Below are positions 1 to 7,504 of a DNA stretch of 64,000 nt, in pieces; the first letter of the stretch is position 1; the number at the start of each line of letters is the position of its first letter. Source of the stretch: DATLMR01 sp964615905 (lineage in GTDB: Bacteria; Acidobacteriota; Blastocatellia; UBA7656); contig CAZTUB010000001.1 in NCBI GenBank assembly GCA_964615905.1, positions 186,001-250,000 on the forward strand, given 5' to 3'. Position numbers and translations under genes: made by a program. The notes beneath the pieces were generated by a model that had not been told where the DNA came from, made no database searches, and saw only the letters and a list, made by a program, of their open reading frames with translations.

Positions 1-663
1 GTCGTAACCACTTTCAAAAGATGGGTCCGCCCGCTCACCGGCAGCTCGGTCTATCGCGCGGCCTTTGGCAGCACGCCGTCGAAGCTCGAAGCGCGGCTTG
101 CGAGTCTTCCGATACTCGTCTTCGACCGCCTTGTCCGCGCAAACATCTGCGGCGTGACGCTGGAACCCGTCGAGCAGTTCGGCCCTGAATTTGACGCGAT
201 GTTCGAGCGCGCGAGCGCGCAGTACCCGCTCGCCTGTGTGCGCGACAGCCGTTATCTTCAATGGCGATATTTTGAGGCCCCCGCGCGCCGCCAGTTCCCC
301 TTCGCCGTTCGGCGTGACGGCGAGCTTGCGGGCCTGGTCGCGCTTGAGCGCGAAAGCGAGCAGGCGGCAATCGTCGATCTGTTTACGCTGCCCGACGCGA
401 GGCTCACGGACGCGACGCTACAGCTTTTGATAGATCAGGTCGCGCCGTCAAGCTGCGCGAGCCTTGAGATAAGCTGCACGCCCGACCCGACGATCACGCC
501 ACGGCTCAGGCGGCTCGGATTTATAGCCCGCTCGGAACGCTACTTTCAAGCGGCCCTGGCCGACGATGACCCGCAAAAAGATCACCTCCTCCAGACAAAC
601 AACTGGCATTTCCTTGCCGCCGATCAAGACATGGACACCTTCTTTTCAAGCCTGCCGGAATAA
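1..663 (+). CDS. GNAT-family acetyltransferase, C-terminal part (5' truncated)
   Basis: The frame is open from base 1 with no stop, so the gene starts left of the window and about 220 codons are visible. The segment with YLQWRYFEAP, followed by a strand reading PFAVRRDGELAGLVALE, resembles the C-terminal GNAT acyltransferase domain of proteins found in polysaccharide loci, which often carry a D-xx-YLxWRY motif. The likely role is transfer of an acyl group from acyl-CoA to an amine. The substrate cannot be told from sequence. It ends in TAA at 661. A GTG at 154 is available but is probably internal because homologous-looking sequence runs upstream of it. Family call is moderate. Confidence 0.6.
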   Translation, partial: VVTTFKRWVRPLTGSSVYRAAFGSTPSKLEARLASLPILVFDRLVRANICGVTLEPVEQFGPEFDAMFERASAQYPLACVRDSRYLQWRYFEAPARRQFPFAVRRDGELAGLVALERESEQAAIVDLFTLPDARLTDATLQLLIDQVAPSSCASLEISCTPDPTITPRLRRLGFIARSERYFQAALADDDPQKDHLLQTNNWHFLAADQDMDTFFSSLPE

Positions 664-743
664 GTGCTGTCTCGATAACCTACAGTCTGGTTTCAAATGT
701 GACGCCCTGAGCGTTGCTCCGAGCGGTTTTAGCCGGTCAAGGC

Positions 744-759
744 TGGCACGATCATTGCA
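744..759 (+). promoter_or_regulatory. Sigma-54 (-24/-12) promoter
   Basis: TGGCACGATCATTGCA matches the RpoN consensus TGGCAC-N5-TTGCA exactly. The -24 GG is at 745-746 and the -12 GC at 757-758, with the canonical 10 nt between them. Transcription should start near 771, about 35 nt ahead of the ATG at 806. It implies control by an enhancer-binding activator, which is not encoded in this window. Confidence 0.85.
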
Positions 760-805
760 CTTTGATTACTTGAGAGATTGGAACGAGCAAGGAGGGTTAG
801 ACATA

Positions 806-1234
806 ATGAAAGGCATTCGAAAAAGCTTATTGCCGCTGTTTATGATGCTGGCGATGGCTTCATTCGCTTTTGGGCAAGGTCCTTTACATAAGAGGGTAAA
901 CTACACGATCAACGTAGGCCACGCGCTTAGAATGGGCGACCATCTTCTCTCGCCCGGCCGATACGTTATCTATCAGGTCGACCAGAATGACCTGAATCTG
1001 TTTGCGCTCTATCCGGAAGACCTTAGCAATTCACCGGTGGCGATGCTCCGCACGACGCGCGTCAAGCACGATCTTGGCGAGGGTCCGTCAAGGACTTCGC
1101 TTGTGATCGAGATGGACGAATCAACGAGCGACACGCGACCCGTCTTACGCGGCTGGCAGATCCCAGGCATGGACGGATGGGAGATCATCAGCGTCGTGGC
1201 CAAGACGAGCGAGTATGTCACCCGGATCAAATAA
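806..1234 (+). CDS. Small secreted protein of unknown function, sigma-54 promoter
   Basis: A 142-residue protein. The ATG at 806 was chosen because an AAGGAGG Shine-Dalgarno sits at 789-795 and the next residues form a clear signal peptide (MKGIRKSLLPLFMMLAMASF, cleavage near AFG-Q). The frame is open further upstream but has no RBS there. The mature part is a small, probably all-beta domain with the stretch HLLSPGRYVIYQVDQND and ends in VAKTSEYVTRIK. I do not recognise a named family, although small secreted proteins of this kind are common in Acidobacteriota. The preceding RpoN-type promoter suggests expression under a specific signal. It stands alone, between the acetyltransferase and an inverted-repeat element. 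Confidence 0.75.
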   Translation: MKGIRKSLLPLFMMLAMASFAFGQGPLHKRVNYTINVGHALRMGDHLLSPGRYVIYQVDQNDLNLFALYPEDLSNSPVAMLRTTRVKHDLGEGPSRTSLVIEMDESTSDTRPVLRGWQIPGMDGWEIISVVAKTSEYVTRIK

Positions 1235-1237
1235 GCG

Positions 1238-1342
1238 GTGACAAGTAAACAGTGACAAGTAAACAGTGACAAGTGACAAGAAAGAGGGGAGGCCAGCGCC
1301 TCGATTCCTTTTTCTTGTCACTTGTCACTTGTCACTGTTTAC
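1238..1342. repeat. Inverted-repeat element, copy 1
   Basis: The left side has two 14-nt tandem units GTGACAAGTAAACA (1238-1265). An arm at 1259-1280 (starting GTAAACAGTGACAAG) is the exact reverse complement of 1321-1342. The arms are 22 nt long and contain an 8-nt AGTGACAA periodicity. The same arms recur at 21400-21421 and 21462-21483. The right arm supplies the stop codon of the minus-strand gene ending at 1332. It looks like a small non-autonomous REP/MITE-like hairpin repeat lying between convergent genes. Confidence 0.8.
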
Positions 1343-1718
1343 TTTCCCCCAGAAGCTCCGCAAGCTCTTGCTCAAGATCTTCAAGCAGCGCCTCTTTATC
1401 GCGGTCGCGGCGGCGCTCGATAAAACGCGCAAGCACAAACAGCAGCAGGCTTGAGGCGGCAAGACCCGCTGCCAGATATTGTAGCGTGCTGCGGGTGATG
1501 CCGAACGTAGACCACAGGTGAATCTTTCCCGAAAACAGATCGTACCCCGCCCCAAGCGCCAGCAGGAAGAGGAAGACAGCCCCGCCCATAGCCGCGCCCG
1601 TCTTCGCTTTGTGCGTGTCGATCTCTTGCGCCACGTCGCTTATGCGCGCGCGCAGATCACGCGTGCGATCTTCGGTCGAGGATAGATCGCCGCTATCTGA
1701 ATAGGCGGGTTGTTTCAT
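1332..1718 (-). CDS. Small two-TM membrane protein with charged, probably coiled-coil ends
   Basis: A 128-residue protein. Residues 1-40 are polar and charged (RTRDLRARISDVAQEID). Two hydrophobic segments follow, at about 44-62 (GGAVFLFLLALGAGYDLF) and 79-98. The tail is highly charged and probably helical, with ERRRDRDKEALLEDLEQELA. No enzyme motif is visible. It begins 54 nt after the end of lepB on the same strand, so it may be the last gene of an rnc-lepB transcript. Its stop codon lies inside the right arm of the inverted-repeat element, so the last residues (ESKQ) may have been set by insertion of that repeat. Function unknown. Confidence 0.65.
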   Translation of the reverse strand: MKQPAYSDSGDLSSTEDRTRDLRARISDVAQEIDTHKAKTGAAMGGAVFLFLLALGAGYDLFSGKIHLWSTFGITRSTLQYLAAGLAASSLLLFVLARFIERRRDRDKEALLEDLEQELAELLGESKQ

Positions 1719-1772
1719 AAGCGTGAAGAGCGGCCACCAGACCGTCTTGAATGACCAGAAGCCAGCGTGCTC

Positions 1773-2732
1773 CTACTTGATAAACGTCCCGGTGCGGCTC
1801 CAGCGCGAGCGTGTGAAAAAGTCTGTGACCGGGTTAGAGCCGCGCTTATCTTCGCTCAAGTCTATCGACCAGTAGACGAACATCGCGCGCCCGACGACGT
1901 TGCCACGGGGGACAGTGCCCCAGAACCGGCTGTCGAGGCTGTTGTCGCGGTTGTCGCCCATGACGAAGTATTGATCGCCGTCGAATTTGCCGTCGCCGTT
2001 CGCATCATACATACGGCGGACCTGCGGGTTGTTCAGGTACTCGTCGGGAACCGGGTCGCCTTTGACAGGCACACGGTACGGCTGCCTGACGGCATAAGTC
2101 CCGCTCTCGTCGTTAAACGCCTGGGCTACGGAATCGCTGTTGTCTCGGTAAAAGTATGCGGTCCAGGCGGCCCCCGGCGGCGCATCCTGCTCTTGCACTG
2201 GCTCAAGCTCTGCCGGATCGTTCGGGTCTTGCGGCTTGACGTAGACGCGGCGTTCGGGCAGCTCCTGGCCGTCGATAAAGACCCTGTGGCCTTTATACTC
2301 GACCGTCTCGCCCGGCAGCGCAATCACGCGCTTTACGTAATTGACATCGGGCGTCTGAGGGTTTTTAAAGACTATGACATCGCCGCGCCGTACCTCGCGT
2401 TGCGGGAGCACGGGCAGATTGAGCGCATCCGTGGGGCCGAAGATAAACTTGTTGACGAGCAGGTGGTCTTGAATCCATATGGTGTTTTTCATCGACCCCG
2501 TAGGCACTTTGACCGCCTGGACAATAAACGTCATGCCGAACAGCGCCATGATCAAGGTCACGACCGCCGATTCGACGTACTCTCTGAGCGTGCTCTTTTT
2601 AAACGGAGGCTCGTGAGGGTGGCGGGGATCGCGGTCGACTGTTGCTACAACCGGCTCGACGGTTTCCCGCGTCTCGGCTGCCTCCAGGCGGGAAGCGTGC
2701 TCCTGTGATCGCAGATCGACATTATCACTCAT
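1773..2732 (-). CDS. lepB: Signal peptidase I
   Basis: A 319-residue membrane-anchored serine protease that removes signal peptides from secreted preproteins. A long polar N-terminus (1-50) precedes one membrane segment (about 55-73). The catalytic serine is Ser80 in VPTGSMKNTI and the general-base lysine is Lys134 in NYVKRVIALPGE. The box E signature MGDNRDNSLDSRFWG is near residue 262. An insertion of roughly 60 residues rich in P, E and D (around 165-230) separates the lysine box from box E and makes it larger than minimal Gram-positive enzymes. The start lies 8 nt after the rnc stop, indicating co-transcription. With four or more large secreted proteins nearby, a housekeeping role is expected. 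Confidence 0.95.
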   Translation of the reverse strand: MSDNVDLRSQEHASRLEAAETRETVEPVVATVDRDPRHPHEPPFKKSTLREYVESAVVTLIMALFGMTFIVQAVKVPTGSMKNTIWIQDHLLVNKFIFGPTDALNLPVLPQREVRRGDVIVFKNPQTPDVNYVKRVIALPGETVEYKGHRVFIDGQELPERRVYVKPQDPNDPAELEPVQEQDAPPGAAWTAYFYRDNSDSVAQAFNDESGTYAVRQPYRVPVKGDPVPDEYLNNPQVRRMYDANGDGKFDGDQYFVMGDNRDNSLDSRFWGTVPRGNVVGRAMFVYWSIDLSEDKRGSNPVTDFFTRSRWSRTGTFIK

Positions 2733-2740
2733 AACGTTGT

Positions 2741-3694
2741 TTACCCTTCGGTCACATGGCTTAAAGCGTCCGCATCCGACTCGGCCTCGGTCGAAAGCGC
2801 AAGCTCGTCGCCGGACGCGGAGTTGTTTGCGCCGGCTTCAGCGGGCGACATTGTCTGTTCAAGGGCGAGAAGCTCGCCCACGACCTCCACGTTCCGGCTT
2901 TCAAGATCGTCGCCGTCTTCGGCCTGTTCGTCACGCTCGTTTTCAAGGCAGATCTCCTGGTGAAGACCTGTCAGGACCGTATCCAGATTTTCGGGCGTTG
3001 CGAGCGCGGTGCGCGCGGCTTCCTGCTGCGCGAGCTTTATCGTGCCGCCTTCGCCGGTCGCCAGAGCGTGTCCCGCCAGCGAAACCTCGACACGGAAAGT
3101 ACGCCGGTGGTCCGGGCCTAATGTCTCAACGATGGCGTATTCGGGGACGGGCGCGCCCGCGGCCTGAAGCCTCTCTTGCAAAGCCGATTTGTAATCGTGC
3201 CCGATCATCGAGGCGGGATCGATGCCCGACATCTTTTCGCGCATTTCGCGGCGCAGGAACTTTTCGGCGACTTCGAGCCCGCCGTCTATGTAGAGCACGC
3301 CGATCAACGCTTCGTAAGCGTCGGCCAGAAGCGCGCGCTTCTGGCGGCCCCCGGTCTTCTCTTCGCCGCGATTAAGGAGGATGTACCGGCCAAGGTCTAT
3401 CTCTTCGGCAAGCTCTACGAGGCTTGGCTCGCTCACAAGGTAGGCTTTCATCTTCGAGAGCTTCCCTTCCGAAAGGAGCGGGAACCGTTCGAGCAGCCAC
3501 GCGCTGACGACGAGCCCCAGCACGGAGTCGCCGAGGAATTCAAGCGCCTCGTTGTGCTGGCAGTTCTCTGTAGCGTGCTCGTGCGCGAAGGAGCGGTGGG
3601 TCAATGCGCGATCAAGCAGTGCGCGCGAGCGAAACGAGCGGCCAATCTTCTGCTCAAGTTCCGAAAGTTGTTTTTCGCGCTCAATAAAAATCAT
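2741..3694 (-). CDS. rnc: Ribonuclease III with acidic C-terminal extension
   Basis: A 317-residue double-strand-specific endoribonuclease for rRNA and mRNA processing. The signature HNEALEFLGDSVLG is at 47-60, and the second catalytic pair Asp125/Glu128 lies in ADAYEALIGVLYIDGG. A dsRNA-binding domain spans about 164-232 (DYKSALQERLQAAG to KLAQQEAARTALA). Typical enzymes are about 225-240 residues. Here some 78 extra, strongly acidic, low-complexity residues follow the dsRBD (DEQAEDGDDLESRN and similar). Start ATG at 3694, MIFIEREKQL. It heads the rnc-lepB pair. Confidence 0.95.
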   Translation of the reverse strand: MIFIEREKQLSELEQKIGRSFRSRALLDRALTHRSFAHEHATENCQHNEALEFLGDSVLGLVVSAWLLERFPLLSEGKLSKMKAYLVSEPSLVELAEEIDLGRYILLNRGEEKTGGRQKRALLADAYEALIGVLYIDGGLEVAEKFLRREMREKMSGIDPASMIGHDYKSALQERLQAAGAPVPEYAIVETLGPDHRRTFRVEVSLAGHALATGEGGTIKLAQQEAARTALATPENLDTVLTGLHQEICLENERDEQAEDGDDLESRNVEVVGELLALEQTMSPAEAGANNSASGDELALSTEAESDADALSHVTEG

Positions 3695-3728
3695 AACGCG
3701 GCAAAGTCATAACGCGGATGCCACTGAC

Positions 3729-3734
3729 AATATA
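3729..3734 (-). promoter_or_regulatory. rnc: Probable -10 element upstream of rnc
   Basis: On the minus strand TATATT lies 35 nt upstream of the rnc ATG. The -35 region is weak (TGACCG about 18 nt further up), so this is a tentative housekeeping promoter for rnc-lepB. Confidence 0.35.
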
Positions 3735-3790
3735 CCACACAAGATTCGTTATCGGTCAGCCCGGCGCGAGATACCTGCGGCCAAACGATA

Positions 3791-3820
3791 AGGAGCCGGT
3801 CCAACTGAGGACCGGCTCCT
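3791..3820 (-). terminator. Hairpin terminator after the 3852-4835 gene
   Basis: AGGAGCCGGTCC and its exact reverse complement GGACCGGCTCCT flank a 6-nt loop, giving a perfect 12-bp stem about 30 nt past the stop of the minus-strand gene. It is followed on that strand by a short U-containing run (TTATCGTTT). It separates this gene from the rnc promoter. Confidence 0.75.
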
Positions 3821-3851
3821 TGTTCAAACAATATCTCGCGGCTGATACTGG

Positions 3852-4835
3852 CTAGGGTTTGGTCGAGGCAGAGCTGGTTGCCGAGTTCCCCGAGGGGGCC
3901 GACGAGCGGTACTGCTCGATAAGCTTTTGCAGGCCGTCGGGCGAATCGGGATGGCGGTACTTGTAAAGGTCCGTGATGACCTTCTCCACCTGATCGCGCG
4001 TGGCAGTCTTGGTCGTCGAAAGGGCCACGAATTTCGCCCAGCAATCTATAACCTTGTCAGCGTGCGCGTTTGCTTCGGCAAGCGCGGCCTTCGCAGGCTC
4101 GCCCTCGCGGTCGGCTTCCGGGAACGCCTGATATTTCTGCACCGCAGCCAGGTACTTCTCCTGATGCAGACGCCCGCAGGCGAAAGAGAACGCGGGGTTG
4201 TTCGCTTCATAGCTCGACGCCTTCGCGTAAAGCTCTAAAGCGCGGTCGCTGTTCTTCTTCTGCTCTTCGAGGATGGCAAGCGTGTGATAAAGATAGGCAA
4301 GCTGCGCGTTCTGGTTCCACTTGGCCTTGTCGACGACGGTCGGGACGCCGCCCGCTTCGATCAGCTTGATGGCCTGCTGGCTGTAATCAGCGGCCACACC
4401 GGCATTCGAGTAGTTCGGCGACTGCGTCGATATCTCGTTCTGGCGGATGTTGACCGCGACCAGATAGATGTAATCGAGGTTTCCGGGTTTCTCGGCCAGC
4501 GCCTCCTGCGCTATCCGAATCATCTCGGCGGTATTTTTGGCCTTCATCGCCTCGTTGAACAGATACCCGCGAGTTTGCGGAAGCCACTTATCTTTAAGAT
4601 ACGCCGCATACTGACCGCTGGGAAACTTCTCAAGGTATGCCTTTGCCAGCGGCACGGCCTTGGCCAGGTCCTTGGCGGCGTTGGCGTCGTACCACGCCTT
4701 ATAGGCGTCGGCTTCTTCCTGCTTGGGGTCCTGAGCAGCCGCCGCCGCGGGTTGCTCCGTCTGCGCTGAGGTAAGGGGCACGTACAGCGCCGTCATGAGT
4801 GCGAGCGCCGCTACCATCATCACATATCGTCTCAT
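3852..4835 (-). CDS. Secreted TPR-like protein
   Basis: A 327-residue exported protein. A signal peptide spans residues 1-24 (MRRYVMMVAALALMTALYVP, cleavage near TSA-Q), followed by an Ala/Gln-rich linker. The remainder is helical and repeat-like, with TPR-type sequence such as YHTLAILEEQKKNSDRALELYAKASSYEANNPAFSFACGRL near 190-230. The end is low-complexity Ser/Ala/Thr. The ATG at 4835 has a strong AGGAGGAG ribosome site 9 nt upstream. It is monocistronic, bounded by its own terminator and by 287 nt of upstream intergenic sequence. No catalytic motif is seen. It may be a periplasmic scaffold, but that is inference. Confidence 0.75.
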   Translation of the reverse strand: MRRYVMMVAALALMTALYVPLTSAQTEQPAAAAAQDPKQEEADAYKAWYDANAAKDLAKAVPLAKAYLEKFPSGQYAAYLKDKWLPQTRGYLFNEAMKAKNTAEMIRIAQEALAEKPGNLDYIYLVAVNIRQNEISTQSPNYSNAGVAADYSQQAIKLIEAGGVPTVVDKAKWNQNAQLAYLYHTLAILEEQKKNSDRALELYAKASSYEANNPAFSFACGRLHQEKYLAAVQKYQAFPEADREGEPAKAALAEANAHADKVIDCWAKFVALSTTKTATRDQVEKVITDLYKYRHPDSPDGLQKLIEQYRSSAPSGNSATSSASTKP

Positions 4836-5122
4836 GAAAGAATACTCCTCCTAAACTATATTACCGAAACCGTCGCTAAATGACCGATCTCCACCAGATG
4901 TGTTGACTGAATTGCTGCAACTCTAGGATGCGCGCGGAGCAGTCGGAGTTGCTGTCCAGCGATCAAGGGAAAAGCTCCATTTTTATGCTCTCACGCTCGA
5001 TTATTTCTTGTCAAGCATTGACCCCGTGGGAAGGCTAACCATAGCCTAAAACCGACCGCCGCTCAAGCGAAAAACTTCCCGCACAGCATAAAGAACAGAC
5101 TATCTCGCGCTTCTTGCAAATA

Positions 5123-6847
5123 TCACGGCGCGGCCGACGCGGCCGGCTGACCGGTCAGCTTTAAAAGGAACCTGTACATCTCAGGGTCGCGCGCCTGCAA
5201 CTCCAGTCGCGTGTGGCGCGCGGTCACCCCTGCCGACGGCCGCTTGTGAGTCGATATGAAAGCTTCATAAGCCTGCGCGAAGTATTCGAACTCGTTTGCC
5301 GCCGCGTAGTAGTCGAGCAGCCGGTCTTGCTGCCTCGCCTTCTCGTAAAGAGCGGCGATCTGTCGCGTCTCTTCTTTGTCGAGTGCAACCATATGGACTT
5401 GATGCGCGAACTCGTGCGCTATCGTGTTGAACCCGCCGAGCGCGGCGGTCTCGATGTATTCGAGCCCCGACACGGTTACGCGCCCTCCGACCCCGCGCAC
5501 GCTGGCGTAATATCGACCGTCGAAGGTCTTCTCGGCCGATATATCGTCGAGCCCGCCGATGTCTGTCACGCGCTGGTCGAACGGCAGTAGGTGATGACGC
5601 GCCCCGCCGCGAACAAGCTTCGGCAGGTAACGGCCAAGCGGCGATACGGCGCGGTCTATCACCTCGCGGTGGCGTCGCCCAAGCGAGCGGTAATTGGGGA
5701 AGACTTCGGCGGTCAATTGAAAAACCCGCACGCGAGGCTGTTTGTAAAACAACGCGCTGAAATCGGTCGCGCCTATCTCTATGCGCGACCGCTCCTGCAA
5801 TCCCCAGTGCGAGTAGCTAAGTTCAAGATGCGCGAGCGCGCCTTCCGCGTCGACTTCCAGCGCGAGCCGCGCCGCCGTCGCCGCCCGCTCATAATCGCCC
5901 TCCCTGAGCCACACATCGCCTAACGCAACAAGCGCCAGGTAGTAGCGGGGCTCAATCGCGAGCGCGGCTTCTAGCTCTCGGACCGCCTCTATCGTGCGGC
6001 CTGCGCGCTTGAGCGATTGCGCCTGATCGACGCGTGTGCGCGCCGCCTCGTTTATGGTCTGCCTGTAGCCGACCTGCCCGTCGAGGTACTGCGACAGCAG
6101 CCTGCGGCAGCCGAAATTCAACGGGTCGAGCGCAAGCGCGCGGCGCGCGAGCGCGCGAACCTCGTCAGGCTTGCGCTTTGTCGCCTTTACGAAAGCGAGC
6201 GTGTAGTAGGCGTCCGTGTCGTACTCGTCGATTGCGAGCGCCCGTTCGGCGGACCTCTCCGCTTCATCGGCCTGGTTGGTCTCTAAAAGTATCCGCCCGC
6301 GCACGGCATAGGCTCGACTGCTGAGCGGGTTCTGCTTCAAGTAATCGTTGATAACAGAGTCGGCCTTCGCGTAATCGCGTTCGAGAAGGTAAGCGCCCGC
6401 CTGCCCCGTGATCGCCGCTTCCAAATCCCTGTCGAGATTGATGGCTTTCGTGAAATAGTGTCTGGCCCGCGCCGGGTCTTCCGCCGACAGGTAAACAAGC
6501 CCGTATTCGGCCGTCAGCTCTGCCGACAGGGGGTGCGCGGATTGCGCGCGGTCGAGCAGCCGGATAGCCTCTTTATACTCGAACCGCGCCCGCGCGATGC
6601 GCGCAAGACCGAGCGCGGCTTCAAGGCTTGTGGGCGACGCAGTTGCCGCTTCGCGAAACAGCGCCTCCGCCTCTGTGGTCTTCCAGCTTCGCCTGAGTTG
6701 CTCGCCGCGTCGTGCCGCGTCGCGCGCAAGCCGCGCCCCGCGTTCGCGCGCGCTCTCGGTTTCGCGCGGGATTACCTGCGCCTGAACGGTCGATACCAGA
6801 AACAGGCAAACCACCAGCAGATGCGAAAGATGAAAAAGATAAGTCAT
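5123..6847 (-). CDS. TPR protein with C-terminal gluzincin-type zinc peptidase domain
   Basis: A 574-residue exported protein. The signal peptide is MTYLFHLSHLLVVCLFLVST plus VQA. TPR units run from about 45 to 350, for example AHPLSAELTAEYGLVYLSAEDP and later copies. The C-terminal part carries the zinc-peptidase motif HEFAH (478-482, with catalytic Glu479) and, 35-40 residues later, NEFEYFAQAYEAF (about 518-530), which supplies the third zinc-ligand glutamate of gluzincins. This resembles the peptidase MA-like domain often fused to TPRs. An active metallopeptidase outside the cytoplasm is likely, with substrate unknown. It ends 276 nt upstream of the start of the 3852-4835 gene. Confidence 0.8.
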   Translation of the reverse strand: MTYLFHLSHLLVVCLFLVSTVQAQVIPRETESARERGARLARDAARRGEQLRRSWKTTEAEALFREAATASPTSLEAALGLARIARARFEYKEAIRLLDRAQSAHPLSAELTAEYGLVYLSAEDPARARHYFTKAINLDRDLEAAITGQAGAYLLERDYAKADSVINDYLKQNPLSSRAYAVRGRILLETNQADEAERSAERALAIDEYDTDAYYTLAFVKATKRKPDEVRALARRALALDPLNFGCRRLLSQYLDGQVGYRQTINEAARTRVDQAQSLKRAGRTIEAVRELEAALAIEPRYYLALVALGDVWLREGDYERAATAARLALEVDAEGALAHLELSYSHWGLQERSRIEIGATDFSALFYKQPRVRVFQLTAEVFPNYRSLGRRHREVIDRAVSPLGRYLPKLVRGGARHHLLPFDQRVTDIGGLDDISAEKTFDGRYYASVRGVGGRVTVSGLEYIETAALGGFNTIAHEFAHQVHMVALDKEETRQIAALYEKARQQDRLLDYYAAANEFEYFAQAYEAFISTHKRPSAGVTARHTRLELQARDPEMYRFLLKLTGQPAASAAP

Positions 6848-6885
6848 ACGAGATTGCGCCCGAAGACAAAACCGCCGGGCTTCGA

Positions 6886-7446
6886 TTACGGCCTCTTTAG
6901 TCCCACGTCGTCAGCTACCTCGCGCAGCGACTTTATTATGAAGTCAATATGCTCGCCCAGGTCTACTTTGAACTCTTCCGCGCCTTCGTAGACCTCGTCG
7001 CGGTTGACCGTGCGCGCAAACGCTTTGTCTTTGAGCTTCTTTTTGACCGAGCGCGATTCGAGGTCCCAGATGCCGTTTGGGCGAACAAGCGCGCAGGCGA
7101 CCACAAACCCCGTAAGCTCGTCCGAGGCGTAAAGCGCGCGCGCCACAAGAGTGTCGCGCGGCGTGTTTGTGTAGTTGGCGTGCCCCAGTATCGCGCGGCG
7201 AATCTCATCGTCGTAGCCTCGGCTTGCGAGTATCTCCGAGCCTTTCAGCGGATGATCGGGCGGGTCGGGGTACATCTCGTAATCGAAATCGTGCAGCAGC
7301 CCGACCATCGCCCATCTCTCTTCGTCTTCGCCGCTCGCGCGCGCGTAAGCGCGCATCACCGCTTCGACCGCCAGCGCGTGTTTTCTGAGCGAGTCGCCTT
7401 TTGTGTACTCGCAAAGCAGGTTCCAGGCGTCTTCTCTAGTCGGCAT
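6886..7446 (-). CDS. HD-domain phosphohydrolase
   Basis: A 186-residue cytoplasmic protein. His23 (RKHALAVEAVM) and His52-Asp53 (GLLHDFDYE) fit the metal ligands of HD-superfamily phosphohydrolases, with a further conserved His in ILGHANYTN. A substrate such as a nucleotide or nucleotide-derived phosphate is typical of the superfamily but cannot be specified. The gene starts about 60 nt after the end of the ABC-F gene and runs into the metallopeptidase gene 38 nt downstream, so the three may share a transcript. Confidence 0.85.
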   Translation of the reverse strand: MPTREDAWNLLCEYTKGDSLRKHALAVEAVMRAYARASGEDEERWAMVGLLHDFDYEMYPDPPDHPLKGSEILASRGYDDEIRRAILGHANYTNTPRDTLVARALYASDELTGFVVACALVRPNGIWDLESRSVKKKLKDKAFARTVNRDEVYEGAEEFKVDLGEHIDFIIKSLREVADDVGLKRP

Positions 7447-7504
7447 AGCTCAACAAGAATAAAGCGCGGTCGAAGAAGTTTCAATTGCGCATTTCAGGCG
7501 ACGC

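Noticed and set aside
35..370. Minus-strand open frame at the left edge
   Set aside because: Arg-rich shadow of the acetyltransferase gene with no domain.
1767..2708. Long open frame on the plus strand over lepB
   Set aside because: It lies entirely over a strong minus-strand gene with catalytic motifs. High GC content makes such antisense frames common, and its translation shows no domain.
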